Assembly: GCA_036273715.1 (NCBI GenBank)
Contig: DASUHB010000066.1
Coordinates: 1-64,000 of the forward strand
DNA from: Gemmatimonadaceae bacterium
GTDB taxonomy: Bacteria > Gemmatimonadota > Gemmatimonadetes > Gemmatimonadales > Gemmatimonadaceae
DNA: 64,000 nucleotides
Direction: 5' to 3'
The notes below the pieces were generated by a model. The model did no database searches. It worked only from the letters and a program-made list of their open reading frames with translations, and was not told the DNA's origin. The translations under genes and the position numbers were made by a program. Of this stretch, positions 52,699-62,603 are shown one piece after another (position 1 is the first letter of the stretch; every line of letters starts with the position of its first letter).

Positions 52699-53471
52699 GC
52701 CGTGGTCGAATAAAGGTCGTGCGGATAGGTGACCGCTTCGAGAAACAGCGCATGCGGCGGCGCGGGCGCGGACGTTTCGCGATTGTCGCTCGCGCCTAAC
52801 AGAAGGGACACGGAGTCCGGATCGCGGCGCCCGCTCGCGGCATCGGCCATCGTGCCCACGAGCAGGCGCACCATGTGGTGCAGAAACCGGTTGGCTTCGA
52901 TCTCGAACACGAGGCCGCCGGGACGTTCGCGCCACTCGGCGCGCGTGATGGTGCAGCGATGGGCGTCGCGCTCGGGCGCGGTGCCTTTCACGGCGAACGC
53001 GCGAAAGCAGTGCTCGCCTAACAGCGCCGCGGCGCTCATGGCGAGAATTCGCAAGTCGAGCTCGCGGTCGAGCGCCCACTCGACGCGGCGGCGAAAGGGC
53101 GAGCGCGCGGCGTCGTCAGTGCCGATGTAATAGCTGTACCGTCTCGATTTGGCATCGAAGCGTGCGTGAAAGGCCGGCGCCATCTCGTGCACCGCGGCCA
53201 CCCACACGTCCCGCGGCAGCACGCCATTCAGCGCGCGTCTGAGCGCCGACGGGGTCCACCGCTCCGGAACTCGGACTCCGACCGCCTGGCCGCGTGCGTG
53301 CACGCCCGCATCGGTTCGGCCGGCGCCGAGCGCGGCCACGGGTCGCGCACAAATGTGGCCCAACGCGTCCTCGAGCTCCCCTTGCACGGTGCGCTCGCGC
53401 GGCTGTCGCTGCCATCCGGCGAACCCGGCGCCATCGTAGTGCAGCACCAGTTGCACGGTGCGCTCCGGCAT
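52695..53471 (-). CDS. truA: tRNA pseudouridine synthase A
   Basis: 258 residues. LVLHYDGAGFAGWQRQPRER, the catalytic Asp in ALGAGRTDAGVHARGQAVGV, RRYSYYIGTD and FLHHMVRLLVGTMADAASGR. Forms pseudouridine at positions 38-40 of the tRNA anticodon stem. First gene of the long minus-strand chain down to purF; divergent from the GAF-domain gene with about 140 bases between them. Confidence 0.97.
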   Translation of the reverse strand: MPERTVQLVLHYDGAGFAGWQRQPRERTVQGELEDALGHICARPVAALGAGRTDAGVHARGQAVGVRVPERWTPSALRRALNGVLPRDVWVAAVHEMAPAFHARFDAKSRRYSYYIGTDDAARSPFRRRVEWALDRELDLRILAMSAAALLGEHCFRAFAVKGTAPERDAHRCTITRAEWRERPGGLVFEIEANRFLHHMVRLLVGTMADAASGRRDPDSVSLLLGASDNRETSAPAPPHALFLEAVTYPHDLYSTTA

Positions 53472-53612
53472 GCCACGGAAACTATCCGCGTGCCCTCTGG
53501 TGTCAAGCGAGATGGAGAGAGCGAACCGATTGACAGTTCGATACCTACGCCTCTAGTTTGACGAACCCGCTCAAGCGTCACAGCCCCGTCTCGCCGCGGC
53601 TCACCCGACCAC

Positions 53613-54926
53613 ATGCCTCCACGTACACTTGCGTCCCTGGCGCACGCGCTCGGTGCAGCCTCGGACCTGGACGCCGCCTTCGTGGCGTTGGGCGAGGCGT
53701 TGGCGGAAATCGATCGGTCGACGCATCTCGTCCTGCTCTCGTTCGACATGCGGCGCCAGCTTTTCACCGAGAAACGGACGCCGGAGAACGGACGCGTGCT
53801 CCGTGCGCGGGTGGATACGACGTTCGATCACCTGCCGGCGCGCCTGCGCGCGACGATCAACGCCGGCGGCCAGTTCGCCGATGCCGGCGATGAGTCCGAT
53901 GAATTCGCGCGCTTCTTCGGCCTCGAGCATGCGCTGAACGAAGAAGGGTTGCTCGCGCTGCGCGGCATTCTCGTGGACGGCCATCTCAATACGATCGTCG
54001 TGCTCTACGAACCGCGCCGGTTTTTCGGGACCCGCGTCGTAGAGCGATTCGCACCGTACGTCGCGCTGTTCGAGCTCGCCTTCGCGCGATTCTCCGAGCA
54101 CGAGGCACGCAATGAAGCGGTGCGCACGCTCGAGGATGTCACGCAGCGCGTGCACGGCGAATACGTGAAACACCTCGCGCGACTGGAGAGCGACCTCGCG
54201 GAGGCGCGCAACACCCCGGCAAACGCGAGCGTCGTCGAGCCGGCGCGGCTCGTCGCGCTCGAGGCGGAGGCCGCGCGCGCACGCGAGGATGCGCGCCGCG
54301 CCACGCGACGCGCCGAGGCCGTGGAAGGGCAGGTGGCCGCCGCCGTTGGGCAGCTCGAGCAGGCGCACGTCGAGCTGCACCGCCGCAGCGAGACCCTGCG
54401 TCAGAAAACGCGCACGCTCTATCTCATCGATCGCGTGTTGTCCCTCGATGCATCGACCGCCGATCCGCGCCAGCTCGCCGACGGACTCCTAGCGCTCGTG
54501 GGCGATGACATGCAGGCCCAACGCTGCTCGCTCGTGCTGCGCGTGCCCGATGCGCAGGAGTTGTACATCGCGGCGGCCAAGGGACTCTCGCCGGACGTGA
54601 CCGAGGGCAAGCGCATCGCGATGGGCGTTGGGGTGTCGGGCAAAGTCGCAGCGAGCCGGCAGCCCGTGTTGGTCACCGACGTCGCGCAGGCGCGCGGCCA
54701 TCCGCTCATCGGGGACGAGTACTTCACGACGGGCTCGTTCATCAGCTTTCCGTTAGTCTATCACGACGACCTGGTCGGCGTGGTCAATCTCACCAATCGC
54801 GTCCAGCGCGGTGTGTTCATGGACGAGGATGTGGAGCGCGTGCGTCTGCTGGCGCTCGTGATCTCGCTCGTCGCGTCGCACGCGGCGCTGCGCGAACGGT
54901 TGTTCGAGACGATCGGTGTCCACTGA
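53613..54926 (+). CDS. GAF-domain sensor protein with central coiled coil
   Basis: 437 residues. An N-terminal domain of about 180 residues (possible degenerate GAF), a long charged coiled coil (about 185-265; LARLESDLAEARN ... ALEAEAARAREDARRATRRA), then a clear GAF domain (about 275-430): LYLIDRVLSLDAS, RCSLVLRVPDAQELYI, MGVGVSGKVAASRQPVLV and LVYHDDLVGVVNLTNR. No output domain or membrane helix, so it may signal through a partner. Ligand unknown. Overlaps trpD by 11 bases, an odd neighbour for a tryptophan gene. Confidence 0.8.
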   Translation: MPPRTLASLAHALGAASDLDAAFVALGEALAEIDRSTHLVLLSFDMRRQLFTEKRTPENGRVLRARVDTTFDHLPARLRATINAGGQFADAGDESDEFARFFGLEHALNEEGLLALRGILVDGHLNTIVVLYEPRRFFGTRVVERFAPYVALFELAFARFSEHEARNEAVRTLEDVTQRVHGEYVKHLARLESDLAEARNTPANASVVEPARLVALEAEAARAREDARRATRRAEAVEGQVAAAVGQLEQAHVELHRRSETLRQKTRTLYLIDRVLSLDASTADPRQLADGLLALVGDDMQAQRCSLVLRVPDAQELYIAAAKGLSPDVTEGKRIAMGVGVSGKVAASRQPVLVTDVAQARGHPLIGDEYFTTGSFISFPLVYHDDLVGVVNLTNRVQRGVFMDEDVERVRLLALVISLVASHAALRERLFETIGVH

Positions 54927-55956
54927 CGCACTGGCGCACGCGCTGCGGCAGCTGGCCGACCATCACTCGCTGACGGAGGACGAGACCGCCGCCGCGTTCG
55001 ATGTGATCATGCGCGGCGACGCCACGGCATCGCAGGTGGGCGCGATGCTGATGGGGCTGCGCGTGAAGGGCGAAACTCCTGCGGAGATCGCCGGCGCCGC
55101 GCGCGCGCTCCGCGCGGTGATGGTACGGCTTCCGGTGGACGACCCCGATGCGTTGGTCGACACCTGTGGCACGGGCGGCGGGAAGGTGACGACGTTCAAC
55201 ATCTCGACCGCCGCCGCATTGGTGGCGGCGGGCGCGGGCGTGCGCATCGCGAAGCACGGCAATCGGTCGTTCACGACGCGATCCGGCAGCGCCGACGTGC
55301 TGGAAGCGTTAGGCGTCGACATCGCGCAGTCGGTGGAGGCGATGCAGCGGACGCTGGAATCGGCGGGGATCGTGTTCATGTTCGCGCCGCGCATGCATCC
55401 GGCGATGAAGCACGTGGGGCACGTGCGGAGCGAGCTGGCGATCGGCACGCTCATGAACATGGTGGGTCCGCTCGCCAATCCGGCATCGGCGGGGCGGCAG
55501 GTGGTGGGGGTCTCCGATCCGGCGCGGCTGGAGCTCCTCTCGGCGGCGCTGGCTGCGTTAGGAAGCCGCCACGCGCTCGTCGTGTACGGCGAGCCGGGCA
55601 TGGATGAGATGTCGCCGATCGGATGCACCGACGTGCTCGAGGTGCGCGACGGGAAAGTCGAAACGCGCTGGAAGCTCGAGCCGACCATCGAGGCTCCGCC
55701 GTCGGCGTCGCAGACGGTCGCGGACTTGGCCGGCGGCTCGCCGCACGACAACGCGGAAATCATCGAGCGGATCATCGGCGGCCGCGGCACGGGCGCCGCG
55801 TCCAGAGCGGTGATGCTCAATGCCGCCGCCGCGATTTACGTCTCGGCGCGGGCGCCGTCGTTTGGAGACGCCCTCCGCCAGGCGGAGGCGGCCCTGCGCG
55901 ACGGGGTGGGCGCCGCGGCCCTCGAACGCCTCCGCGCCGCCAGCCGCCGCGCCTAA
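54916..55956 (+). CDS. trpD: Anthranilate phosphoribosyltransferase
   Basis: 346 residues from a GTG within the previous gene. LMGLRVKGETPAEIAGAARA, DTCGTGGGKVTTFNISTAAA, KHGNRSFTTRSGSADVLEAL and the GPLANPASAGRQVVGVSDP segment. Transfers phosphoribose to anthranilate, second step of tryptophan synthesis. trpE/trpG are not in the window. The stop TAA lies in GCCTAAC. lexA on the opposite strand separates it from trpC. Confidence 0.97.
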   Translation: MSTDALAHALRQLADHHSLTEDETAAAFDVIMRGDATASQVGAMLMGLRVKGETPAEIAGAARALRAVMVRLPVDDPDALVDTCGTGGGKVTTFNISTAAALVAAGAGVRIAKHGNRSFTTRSGSADVLEALGVDIAQSVEAMQRTLESAGIVFMFAPRMHPAMKHVGHVRSELAIGTLMNMVGPLANPASAGRQVVGVSDPARLELLSAALAALGSRHALVVYGEPGMDEMSPIGCTDVLEVRDGKVETRWKLEPTIEAPPSASQTVADLAGGSPHDNAEIIERIIGGRGTGAASRAVMLNAAAAIYVSARAPSFGDALRQAEAALRDGVGAAALERLRAASRRA

Positions 55957-55958
55957 CG

Positions 55959-56567
55959 CTAATAGCGCCTGAGCACGCCCACCACGACGCCTTGGATGGT
56001 CACGTCGTTCTCGTGAACGTAAATCGGCGACATCGTCTCGTTCGCCGGCTGCAGGCGAATGCGCCCGTCGCGCTCGCGATAAAACTTCTTGACCGTGGCC
56101 GCCGCGTTGTCGATGAGCGCAATCACCGTGTCGCCGTTGTCGGCCGCGTGTCGCTCGTTGATCACGACGAAATCGCCGTCCCGAATCTGCTCGTCGATCA
56201 TCGAGTTGCCTCGGACGCGCAGCACGAAGTGATTGCCCGCGCGCCCAATGAACGACTCGGGAACACTCACCGTCTCGTTCACCTCGATCGCCTCGATCGG
56301 CATGCCGGCGGCCACGCTGCCCAACAACGGCAGCTCGACCGCGCGCGGATACGCATCCGATGGTAGAATCTCGATCGCGCGGCTTTCGTTGTACGCGCGC
56401 TTGATGTACCCCTTGCGCTCGAGATTCGTGAGGTGCTCGTGCACCGTGGCCAGCGAGTTATAGTTGAACTGTCGCGCGATTTCCTCGAAGCTCGGCGCGT
56501 AGCCGTTCTGCTCCGCGTACGCGCCGAGGTAGGTGAGGATCTCCCGTTGCCGCTTCGTGAGCGCCAT
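55959..56567 (-). CDS. lexA: LexA repressor
   Basis: 202 residues. Winged-helix N-domain MALTKRQREILTYLGAYAEQ, ATVHEHLTNLERKGYIKRA; self-cleavage site in LLGSVAAGMP (A87-G88); catalytic Ser122 in RGNSMIDEQIRDGD and Lys160 in AATVKKFYRE. Represses DNA damage genes and cleaves itself when stimulated by RecA filaments. Its stop is 2 bases from the trpD stop (convergent), and its promoter region is shared with the 5' end of trpC. Confidence 0.97.
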   Translation of the reverse strand: MALTKRQREILTYLGAYAEQNGYAPSFEEIARQFNYNSLATVHEHLTNLERKGYIKRAYNESRAIEILPSDAYPRAVELPLLGSVAAGMPIEAIEVNETVSVPESFIGRAGNHFVLRVRGNSMIDEQIRDGDFVVINERHAADNGDTVIALIDNAAATVKKFYRERDGRIRLQPANETMSPIYVHENDVTIQGVVVGVLRRY

Positions 56568-56650
56568 GCTGTCCCCGCGTGAGAGACCAGTTTGTTGGAG
56601 GCACCGGCGTGCCCGCCCTCGAGCGTGCCGATCCTAGCCGTCCGTCCCGA

Positions 56651-57535
56651 ATGAACTCCGAATTGGACAATAGCCGAACATCGACCGAAGTGCAAGCCTC
56701 CCCATCCTTTAGTATCTGGACCCCGCCTACCGGTGTGTTGGGCGGAATCGTCGCCGAGGCGTATGAACGCGTCGAACGGCTCCGCGCCGACCGCGCGCTC
56801 GTTGCTGCGCTCGAGCGGGCGGCGGCGGATGCGCCGGGTGCGCCGTCGTTTCTCGCGGCACTGCGGCGCCCAACGGTATCGGTCATCGCGGAAGTGAAAC
56901 GACGCTCGCCGTCCAAGGGAGCGATCAATCCATCGCTATCGGCCGCCGCGCAGGCGTCGGCGTACGTCGAGGGCGGCGCGGCGGCAATCTCGGTCCTAAC
57001 GGAACCGCTGCACTTTGCCGGCTCGCTCGACGACCTCCGCTCGGCGCGCTCGGCAGTCGCCGACGGCGCGCCCCTCCTCAGGAAAGACTTTCACGTGGAT
57101 GAAGTGCAGCTGCTCGAAGCGCGCGCCGCCGGTGCGGCGGCAGCGCTCTTGATCGCCAGGGCGCTGGCGCCCGACGCGCTTCGGCGGCTTGTCGCGTTCG
57201 CTCGTTCGCTGCAACTCGAGCCGCTGGTCGAAGTGCGCAGCGCGGCCGAGCTCGAGCGGGCGCTCGCCTCGGGCGCCCGGGTGATCGGCGTCAACAATCG
57301 CGATCTCGAAACGCTGATCATCGAACCCGAGGTCGGCGCAGCACTCGTGCCGCTGGTTCCACCGGACTGCATCGCGATCGCGGAGAGCGGCGTGCGGGAT
57401 GTGTCCGATGTCGAACGCGCGTCGGCGAGCGGCGCCGACGCCGTGCTCGTCGGCTCGAGCATTTCCGCGGCGGCAGACCCCGTCGCGGCAGTGCGGGCCC
57501 TGACAACGGTGCGACGGAGTGCACGTGGCGGTTGA
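56651..57535 (+). CDS. trpC: Indole-3-glycerol phosphate synthase
   Basis: About 294 residues from the ATG at 56651; a GTG at 56579 and a GTG at 56735 are alternatives, the last giving a length nearer the family norm. SVIAEVKRRSPSKGAINPS, ISVLTEPLHFAGSLDDL, PLLRKDFHVDEVQLLEARAA, VIGVNNRDLETLIIE and AIAESGVRDVSDVERA. Closes the indole ring. The first 35 residues from 56651 overlap the lexA promoter and look non-conserved, so the start is uncertain. Confidence 0.93.
   Translation: MNSELDNSRTSTEVQASPSFSIWTPPTGVLGGIVAEAYERVERLRADRALVAALERAAADAPGAPSFLAALRRPTVSVIAEVKRRSPSKGAINPSLSAAAQASAYVEGGAAAISVLTEPLHFAGSLDDLRSARSAVADGAPLLRKDFHVDEVQLLEARAAGAAAALLIARALAPDALRRLVAFARSLQLEPLVEVRSAAELERALASGARVIGVNNRDLETLIIEPEVGAALVPLVPPDCIAIAESGVRDVSDVERASASGADAVLVGSSISAAADPVAAVRALTTVRRSARGG
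56667..56695 (-). promoter_or_regulatory. lexA promoter with possible autoregulatory repeat
   Basis: On the minus strand TTGCAC (56690-56695), 17-base spacer, TATTGT (56667-56672), about 100 bases before the lexA ATG. The spacer carries CCGAA twice (56674-56678 and 56685-56689), 11 bases apart, about one helical turn. This could be a LexA operator; the LexA box of this phylum is not known to me. Confidence 0.5.
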
Positions 57536-58181
57536 CATCAAGTTCTGCGGTCTCACCCGTCCGTTAGACGCCGCGTTGGTCGGACCGTTGGGCGCCGGCT
57601 ACGCGGGGGTAGTGCTCGCCAGCGGCCCCCGACGCCTCGATGCGGCGCGAGCGGCGCTCGTGCTCGACGCGTTGACGCCCGGCGTCAAGCGCGCGGCGGT
57701 GTTCGGCCCGCAACGTGTCGACGAGATCGCCGACCTGTCGCGCCGTCTCCGGTTAGACGTAGCGCAGCTGCACGACGGGCCGGCGCCGGACACCGTGCGC
57801 GCGCTGCGTCAGGCTCTCGAGTCGCCGACAGCCGTCTGGGCCGTGGTCCGCGTGGCCGACGCCGACGCCGCCGCACACCGCATCGCCGAGCTCGATGGCG
57901 TGGCCGATGGCATCCTGCTCGATGCCGCAGCGGCGGGAAGCCTGGGCGGAGCGGGCGTCGCCTTCGACTGGAGCGCGTTTCCCGCTCATGCGCATCCACG
58001 CCGCAGCACGTTCATCATCGCCGGGGGACTCACGCCGGCGAACGTGGCCGCGGCCGTTCGCACCTTCCATCCCGATGTCGTCGACGTGTCGTCCGGCATC
58101 GAGCGCACGCGCGGGGTGAAAGACCGCGAACTGATGAGCGCCTTCGCGCGCGCCGTCCTACTCGAGAGCCAACGCCTATGA
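57525..58181 (+). CDS. trpF: Phosphoribosylanthranilate isomerase
   Basis: 218 residues. [20 protein letters not shown] with the catalytic Cys, [61 protein letters not shown] and [14 protein letters not shown]. The GTG at 57525 is preferred because GGAG lies five bases upstream; a GTG at 57519 is in frame. Overlaps the trpC end by 11 bases and trpB by four. Confidence 0.94.
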   Translation: MAVDIKFCGLTRPLDAALVGPLGAGYAGVVLASGPRRLDAARAALVLDALTPGVKRAAVFGPQRVDEIADLSRRLRLDVAQLHDGPAPDTVRALRQALESPTAVWAVVRVADADAAAHRIAELDGVADGILLDAAAAGSLGGAGVAFDWSAFPAHAHPRRSTFIIAGGLTPANVAAAVRTFHPDVVDVSSGIERTRGVKDRELMSAFARAVLLESQRL

Positions 58182-59368
58182 CCATCGTGGAACGACAGGA
58201 TCGCTTCGGAGTCTTTGGCGGGCGCTATGTGCCCGAGACCCTCGTCCCAGCCCTCGACCAACTCGAGGAAGAGTACGATCGCGCGATGGCCGACAGAGGA
58301 TTTCGGGCCGAGCTGAACAGTTTGCTCTGCACCTACGTCGGTCGTCCATCCTCGTTGAGCGATGCGCCGCGCTTCTCCGCGCTGGTTGGAGCACCCGTCT
58401 ACCTCAAACGGGAAGACCTCAACCACACGGGCGCCCACAAGATCAACAACACCGTCGGCCAAGCGATGCTCGCCCGGCGGATGGGCAAGCGGCGGATCAT
58501 CGCCGAGACCGGCGCCGGTCAGCACGGCGTGGCAACGGCGACGGTGTGCGCGCGGTTCGGTCTCGAGTGTGTGGTGTACATGGGCGAGGAGGACATGCGG
58601 CGCCAGGCGCTGAATGTCTTCCGGATGAAGCTGATGGGCGCGGAAGTGCGTCCGGTGACGTCCGGGACGAGGACGTTGAAGGATGCCACGAGCGAAGCGA
58701 TTCGCGACTGGGTAACGAACGTGACTGATAGCCATTACATCATTGGCTCGGTGGTCGGGCCGGCTCCCTATCCGCGCATCGTGCGCGACCTGCAATCGGT
58801 GATCGGTACAGAGGCGCGCGCGCAAATGCTCGAGCGGGCTGGCCGATTGCCGGCGACCGTCGTGGCGTGTGTCGGCGGCGGATCGAACGCGATGGGCATC
58901 TTTCACGCGTTCGTTCCTGATCGCGAGGTGGAGCTGGTTGGCGTCGAGGCGGCGGGCGAGGGGCTCGAGACCGAGCGTCACTCCGCATCCCTGTCCCGCG
59001 GCACGCCCGGCGTGCTGCACGGATCGCTCAGTTATCTGCTGCAGGACGAACACGGCCAGGTGCATCCGGCCCACTCGATATCGGCCGGCCTGGATTATCC
59101 GGGTGTTGGGCCCGAGCACTCACACCTCAAGGATTCGGGCCGCGCGATGTACGTCTCGGTGACGGACGCCCAGGCGCTCGACGGTTTCCAGACGTTGAGC
59201 CGCCTCGAGGGGATCATTCCGGCGCTCGAGACGGCGCATGCGGTGGCGTGGGTCGCGTCTCAGCGCGGCCGTTGGGCGGAAGACGCGCCGGTGCTCATCT
59301 GCGTGAGCGGTCGCGGGGACAAGGACGCGACGCAAGTGAGCGAGCTCCTCGCGGCCGTGGACGCGTGA
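58178..59368 (+). CDS. trpB: Tryptophan synthase beta chain
   Basis: 396 residues. [23 protein letters not shown] lysine in [54 protein letters not shown] and [20 protein letters not shown]. The type 1 enzyme that needs TrpA. Its partner trpA comes only 3.2 kb later, after two unrelated genes. Its stop overlaps the next GTG by four bases. Confidence 0.98.
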   Translation: MTIVERQDRFGVFGGRYVPETLVPALDQLEEEYDRAMADRGFRAELNSLLCTYVGRPSSLSDAPRFSALVGAPVYLKREDLNHTGAHKINNTVGQAMLARRMGKRRIIAETGAGQHGVATATVCARFGLECVVYMGEEDMRRQALNVFRMKLMGAEVRPVTSGTRTLKDATSEAIRDWVTNVTDSHYIIGSVVGPAPYPRIVRDLQSVIGTEARAQMLERAGRLPATVVACVGGGSNAMGIFHAFVPDREVELVGVEAAGEGLETERHSASLSRGTPGVLHGSLSYLLQDEHGQVHPAHSISAGLDYPGVGPEHSHLKDSGRAMYVSVTDAQALDGFQTLSRLEGIIPALETAHAVAWVASQRGRWAEDAPVLICVSGRGDKDATQVSELLAAVDA

Positions 59369-61110
59369 CCGCCACGTCGCTCTCGGCCGGGGCCGCCGGG
59401 CTGACCGCCGACCCATCGCTCCCCGAGCCGCCGTTCTCGCCGCAGCTGGTCGAGGAGTTCGTTAGGCATTTCGTGCGCGCCGTGAAGACGCACCAGCTCT
59501 ACCTGCCCAACAATCCGATCTACCAGCGGTCGATCGACGGCTTGCGCGCGTCCTTCGTCCCCATGTGGGAGGTCACGACGGAGCTGGTGCTGCAGATCTC
59601 CGAGTCCGAGTTCCGGTGGATGGGCCGCAGCGTCCACCACGAGAGCTCGCGGTCGGAGAGTCTGCCGTGGGTGTTCTACAAAGACGGTCTGCGCGAGCTG
59701 ACGATCATGCAGGGGTTCGAGCAGGACGAGGTCGCCACCCTGCTCGACATCATGCAGCGGGTGCGTAAGGCATCGCCCGATGAAGACGATCTGCTGACGC
59801 TGCTCTGGGAGCAGGAGTTCGCGTACCTGCGCTACCGCTTCATCGACATCAGCGAGGGCATGGGCGCCGATGTGGTCGAAGCGGCCGAAGCGGCGGCCGC
59901 CGCGGCGAGCGATCCGTCGCATCCGCCGCCGGTCATTCCGGTGGCCGACATTCAGAACGACGTGGCGAGCCAGACCGACCAGAACGGCTTCGTCAAGATG
60001 GAGGACCTCGACGGGTCGCTGTACTTCCTCGACGAGCAGGAAATCGATTATCTGCGCGAGGCGGTGCAGAAAGAGCAGACGCTCAATCTTCGGCGCAACG
60101 TGCTCGGCATTCTGTTCGACATTGCGGAGACGCAGCCCTCGCCCGAGGTGCGCGAGGAAGTCTGCACGATTCTCGAGCAGCTCATGCCGCACCTGCTCGC
60201 GGCCGGCGACTACGGCGCCGTCGCGGCGTTGTTGCGCGAGGCATCGGTCGTGGTGTCGCGCGCCGGCGATCTCCTGCCGGCCCACCGGGCGAGGCTCCAG
60301 GCCCTGCCGGGGCTCATCAGCAGTCCGACGGTATTGTCGCAACTGTTGGCGGCGCTCAACGATGCGACAGTGGTGCCTCCGCAAGAGGACCTCGACGCGC
60401 TGTTCGAGCAGCTGCAGGGCGATACGTTAGGCACCATCCTCTCGGGGCTCAAGCAGACACAGCGCCCCGAGTTGCGCACGATGCTCGAGCGCACGGCGGC
60501 CCGGCTCGCCTCGTCCAACACGGCCGAGCTGCTCAAGCTGATCGCGGCCGACGATGAGCAGGTGGCGGTCGAAGCGATGCGGCGCGCGGCCGACCTCAAG
60601 ACGCCGGCGGCCGTCGGCCATCTGCTCAAATGCCTGTCGCATCAGAGCGTGGGCCGCCGGTTAGGCGCAGTGCAGGCGCTGTCGGAGATCGGGTCGCCCG
60701 GCGCGCTGCGCGCGCTCGAATCGGCGCTCGATGACTCGGACCGCGAGGTCCGCCTCACGGCCGTACGGACGCTGAGCACGCGCGGCCACCGCGCGGCCCT
60801 GCCCAAGGTGGAAGCGGTGGTGAAGGGAAACGCCGTCAAGGATGCCGACCTCACCGAGAAGATGACGTACTTCGAGGCGTACGGCATGCTGGCCGGCGAT
60901 GCGGGCATTCCGCAGCTGGATGCGCTGCTCAACGGGCGCAGCGCGCTGCTGCGCCTGCGCGTGGATCCGGAGCTGCGCGCGTGCGCGGCGATGGCGTTAG
61001 GCCGCATCGGATCCGACCAGGCGTTCGAAGTGCTGCGCAAGGCCGCCGACGACAAGGACGTGCGCGTCCGCAGCGCCATCAACAAGGCGCTGCGCGGAGG
61101 CGCGGCGTGA
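59365..61110 (+). CDS. HEAT-repeat protein with a shared N-terminal domain
   Basis: 581 residues from a GTG overlapping the trpB stop. The N-terminal 200 residues ([20 protein letters not shown] ... [20 protein letters not shown]) resemble the N-terminus of the next gene. The C-terminal part (about 370-580) is a run of HEAT/PBS-lyase-type repeats: [60 protein letters not shown]. Soluble. Likely a protein-protein scaffold acting with the HD-GYP protein; not a tryptophan enzyme. Stop overlaps the next start by four bases. Confidence 0.8.
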   Translation: MTATSLSAGAAGLTADPSLPEPPFSPQLVEEFVRHFVRAVKTHQLYLPNNPIYQRSIDGLRASFVPMWEVTTELVLQISESEFRWMGRSVHHESSRSESLPWVFYKDGLRELTIMQGFEQDEVATLLDIMQRVRKASPDEDDLLTLLWEQEFAYLRYRFIDISEGMGADVVEAAEAAAAAASDPSHPPPVIPVADIQNDVASQTDQNGFVKMEDLDGSLYFLDEQEIDYLREAVQKEQTLNLRRNVLGILFDIAETQPSPEVREEVCTILEQLMPHLLAAGDYGAVAALLREASVVVSRAGDLLPAHRARLQALPGLISSPTVLSQLLAALNDATVVPPQEDLDALFEQLQGDTLGTILSGLKQTQRPELRTMLERTAARLASSNTAELLKLIAADDEQVAVEAMRRAADLKTPAAVGHLLKCLSHQSVGRRLGAVQALSEIGSPGALRALESALDDSDREVRLTAVRTLSTRGHRAALPKVEAVVKGNAVKDADLTEKMTYFEAYGMLAGDAGIPQLDALLNGRSALLRLRVDPELRACAAMALGRIGSDQAFEVLRKAADDKDVRVRSAINKALRGGAA

Positions 61111-62603
61111 CGAGCGCGCAACCGGTGCCGGCCGCTCGCGCCGGCTTCGCGCCGCCGATGCCGGAAATCGGCGAGCGGGGCAGCGACGGCTACATCCGCA
61201 AGGTGGGACGCGAGCTGCTCATGGCGATGTACGGCGCGCTCCGTACGGTCAAGATGTATCCGCCCGACAACCCGGTGGTGCAGAAGGCGCTCGAGGATCT
61301 CGTCCGTCTCACCAACGACGTGTGGCGACGCGAGCGGGACGTGGACATCCGCGTGACCGGCGAATTCATCTTCATCAACGGCACGCGCCTCCGGCTCGAC
61401 CTGGACAACTACGCGACGTTCAGCCGCATCATCTCCGCCTTTCGGGAATCGGGCGCCGGCGTATGCCGGGTGCGGGGCGACACGTCGACGCGCGACTGGG
61501 TGGTGTTCCTGACGGTGCTGCAGCAGCCGGAGCAGGGCGATCCGGACGAGCGCCTGCATGCGTTAGGCACGAAGCTCGCCGATGCCAACGTCGGCGTCTT
61601 CGAGCTCGGACCGTTCTCGGCGGCCGACGCGGCCGACGCCGCCAGCCAGATGCAGGCCAAGGAAGCCGCGAAGCGCACCTACGCGCAGTCGGTCTCGGTG
61701 ACGAAGGATGTCATCAACTCCGTGCGCATGGGCCGGAGCCCGAACATCAAGAAGATCAAGCGCGTGGTGCAGGGCATCGTCGACCAGATCCTGAACGAAG
61801 AGACGTCGCTCATCGGGCTGACGACGCTGCGCGACTACGACGAGTACACGTTCACGCACAGCGTGAACGTCTGCATTTTCTCGGTGGCGTTAGGACGCAA
61901 GCTCGGTCTCACCAGGCTCCAGCTGTACGATCTGGGCGTGGGCGCGTTGATGCACGATGTCGGCAAGGCGCGCGTGCCGCTCGAGATTCTCAACAAACCC
62001 GGCTCGCTCGACGAAGACGAGTGGCGGATGGTGTGCAACCACCCGTGGATGGGCGTGCTGCAGCTCTTCCAGATGCGCGGCCAGAACGACATCCCCTACC
62101 GCGCCATGGTCGTCGCGTTCGAGCACCACAAGAAGACGGACCTGAGCGGCTATCCGCGCCACGTTAGGCCTCGCGAGCTGAGCATCTACAGCAAAGTGGT
62201 GGCCGTGTCCGATGCGTTCGACGCCGCCACGTCGCGGCGCGTCTACCAGACCGTGCCGCTCACGCCCGCCGACGTGCTCCAGGAGATGCGCGTCAACCCG
62301 CGCCGCGGCATGGACCAGGTGCTGGTGAAAGCGTTCATGAGTCTCGTCGGCCACTATCCGGTGGGCACGCTGGTCGTGCTCGATACGTTCGAGCTCGCGC
62401 TGGTTCATGCGGCCAGCCCCTCCCCGGATTCGATCTCGCGCCCTATCGTAAAGGTCGTCAGCGACGAGCGCGGCAACGTGCTCTTCCCGGGCACGCTCGT
62501 GGATCTCACGGAACGGGATGCAGGCGGCGTGTTCAAGCGCACGATCATCAAGGTGGCAGATCCCGACCGCTATGGTATCCGCGTCAGCGACTACTACATC
62601 TGA
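61107..62603 (+). CDS. HD-GYP domain phosphodiesterase with shared N-terminal domain
   Basis: 498 residues from a GTG. The N-terminal 180 residues (ALRTVKMYPPDNPVVQKALE ... GEFIFINGTRLRLDLDNYAT) are akin to those of the HEAT protein before it. The HD domain has THSVNVCIFSVALGRKLGL, MHDVGKARVPLEIL (HD about 284), and EHHKKTDLSGYPRHVRPREL with GYP. The catalytic set looks complete, so c-di-GMP hydrolysis is likely. The usual DGSGYP is DLSGYP. It overlaps trpA by 32 bases. Confidence 0.88.
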   Translation: MTSAQPVPAARAGFAPPMPEIGERGSDGYIRKVGRELLMAMYGALRTVKMYPPDNPVVQKALEDLVRLTNDVWRRERDVDIRVTGEFIFINGTRLRLDLDNYATFSRIISAFRESGAGVCRVRGDTSTRDWVVFLTVLQQPEQGDPDERLHALGTKLADANVGVFELGPFSAADAADAASQMQAKEAAKRTYAQSVSVTKDVINSVRMGRSPNIKKIKRVVQGIVDQILNEETSLIGLTTLRDYDEYTFTHSVNVCIFSVALGRKLGLTRLQLYDLGVGALMHDVGKARVPLEILNKPGSLDEDEWRMVCNHPWMGVLQLFQMRGQNDIPYRAMVVAFEHHKKTDLSGYPRHVRPRELSIYSKVVAVSDAFDAATSRRVYQTVPLTPADVLQEMRVNPRRGMDQVLVKAFMSLVGHYPVGTLVVLDTFELALVHAASPSPDSISRPIVKVVSDERGNVLFPGTLVDLTERDAGGVFKRTIIKVADPDRYGIRVSDYYI

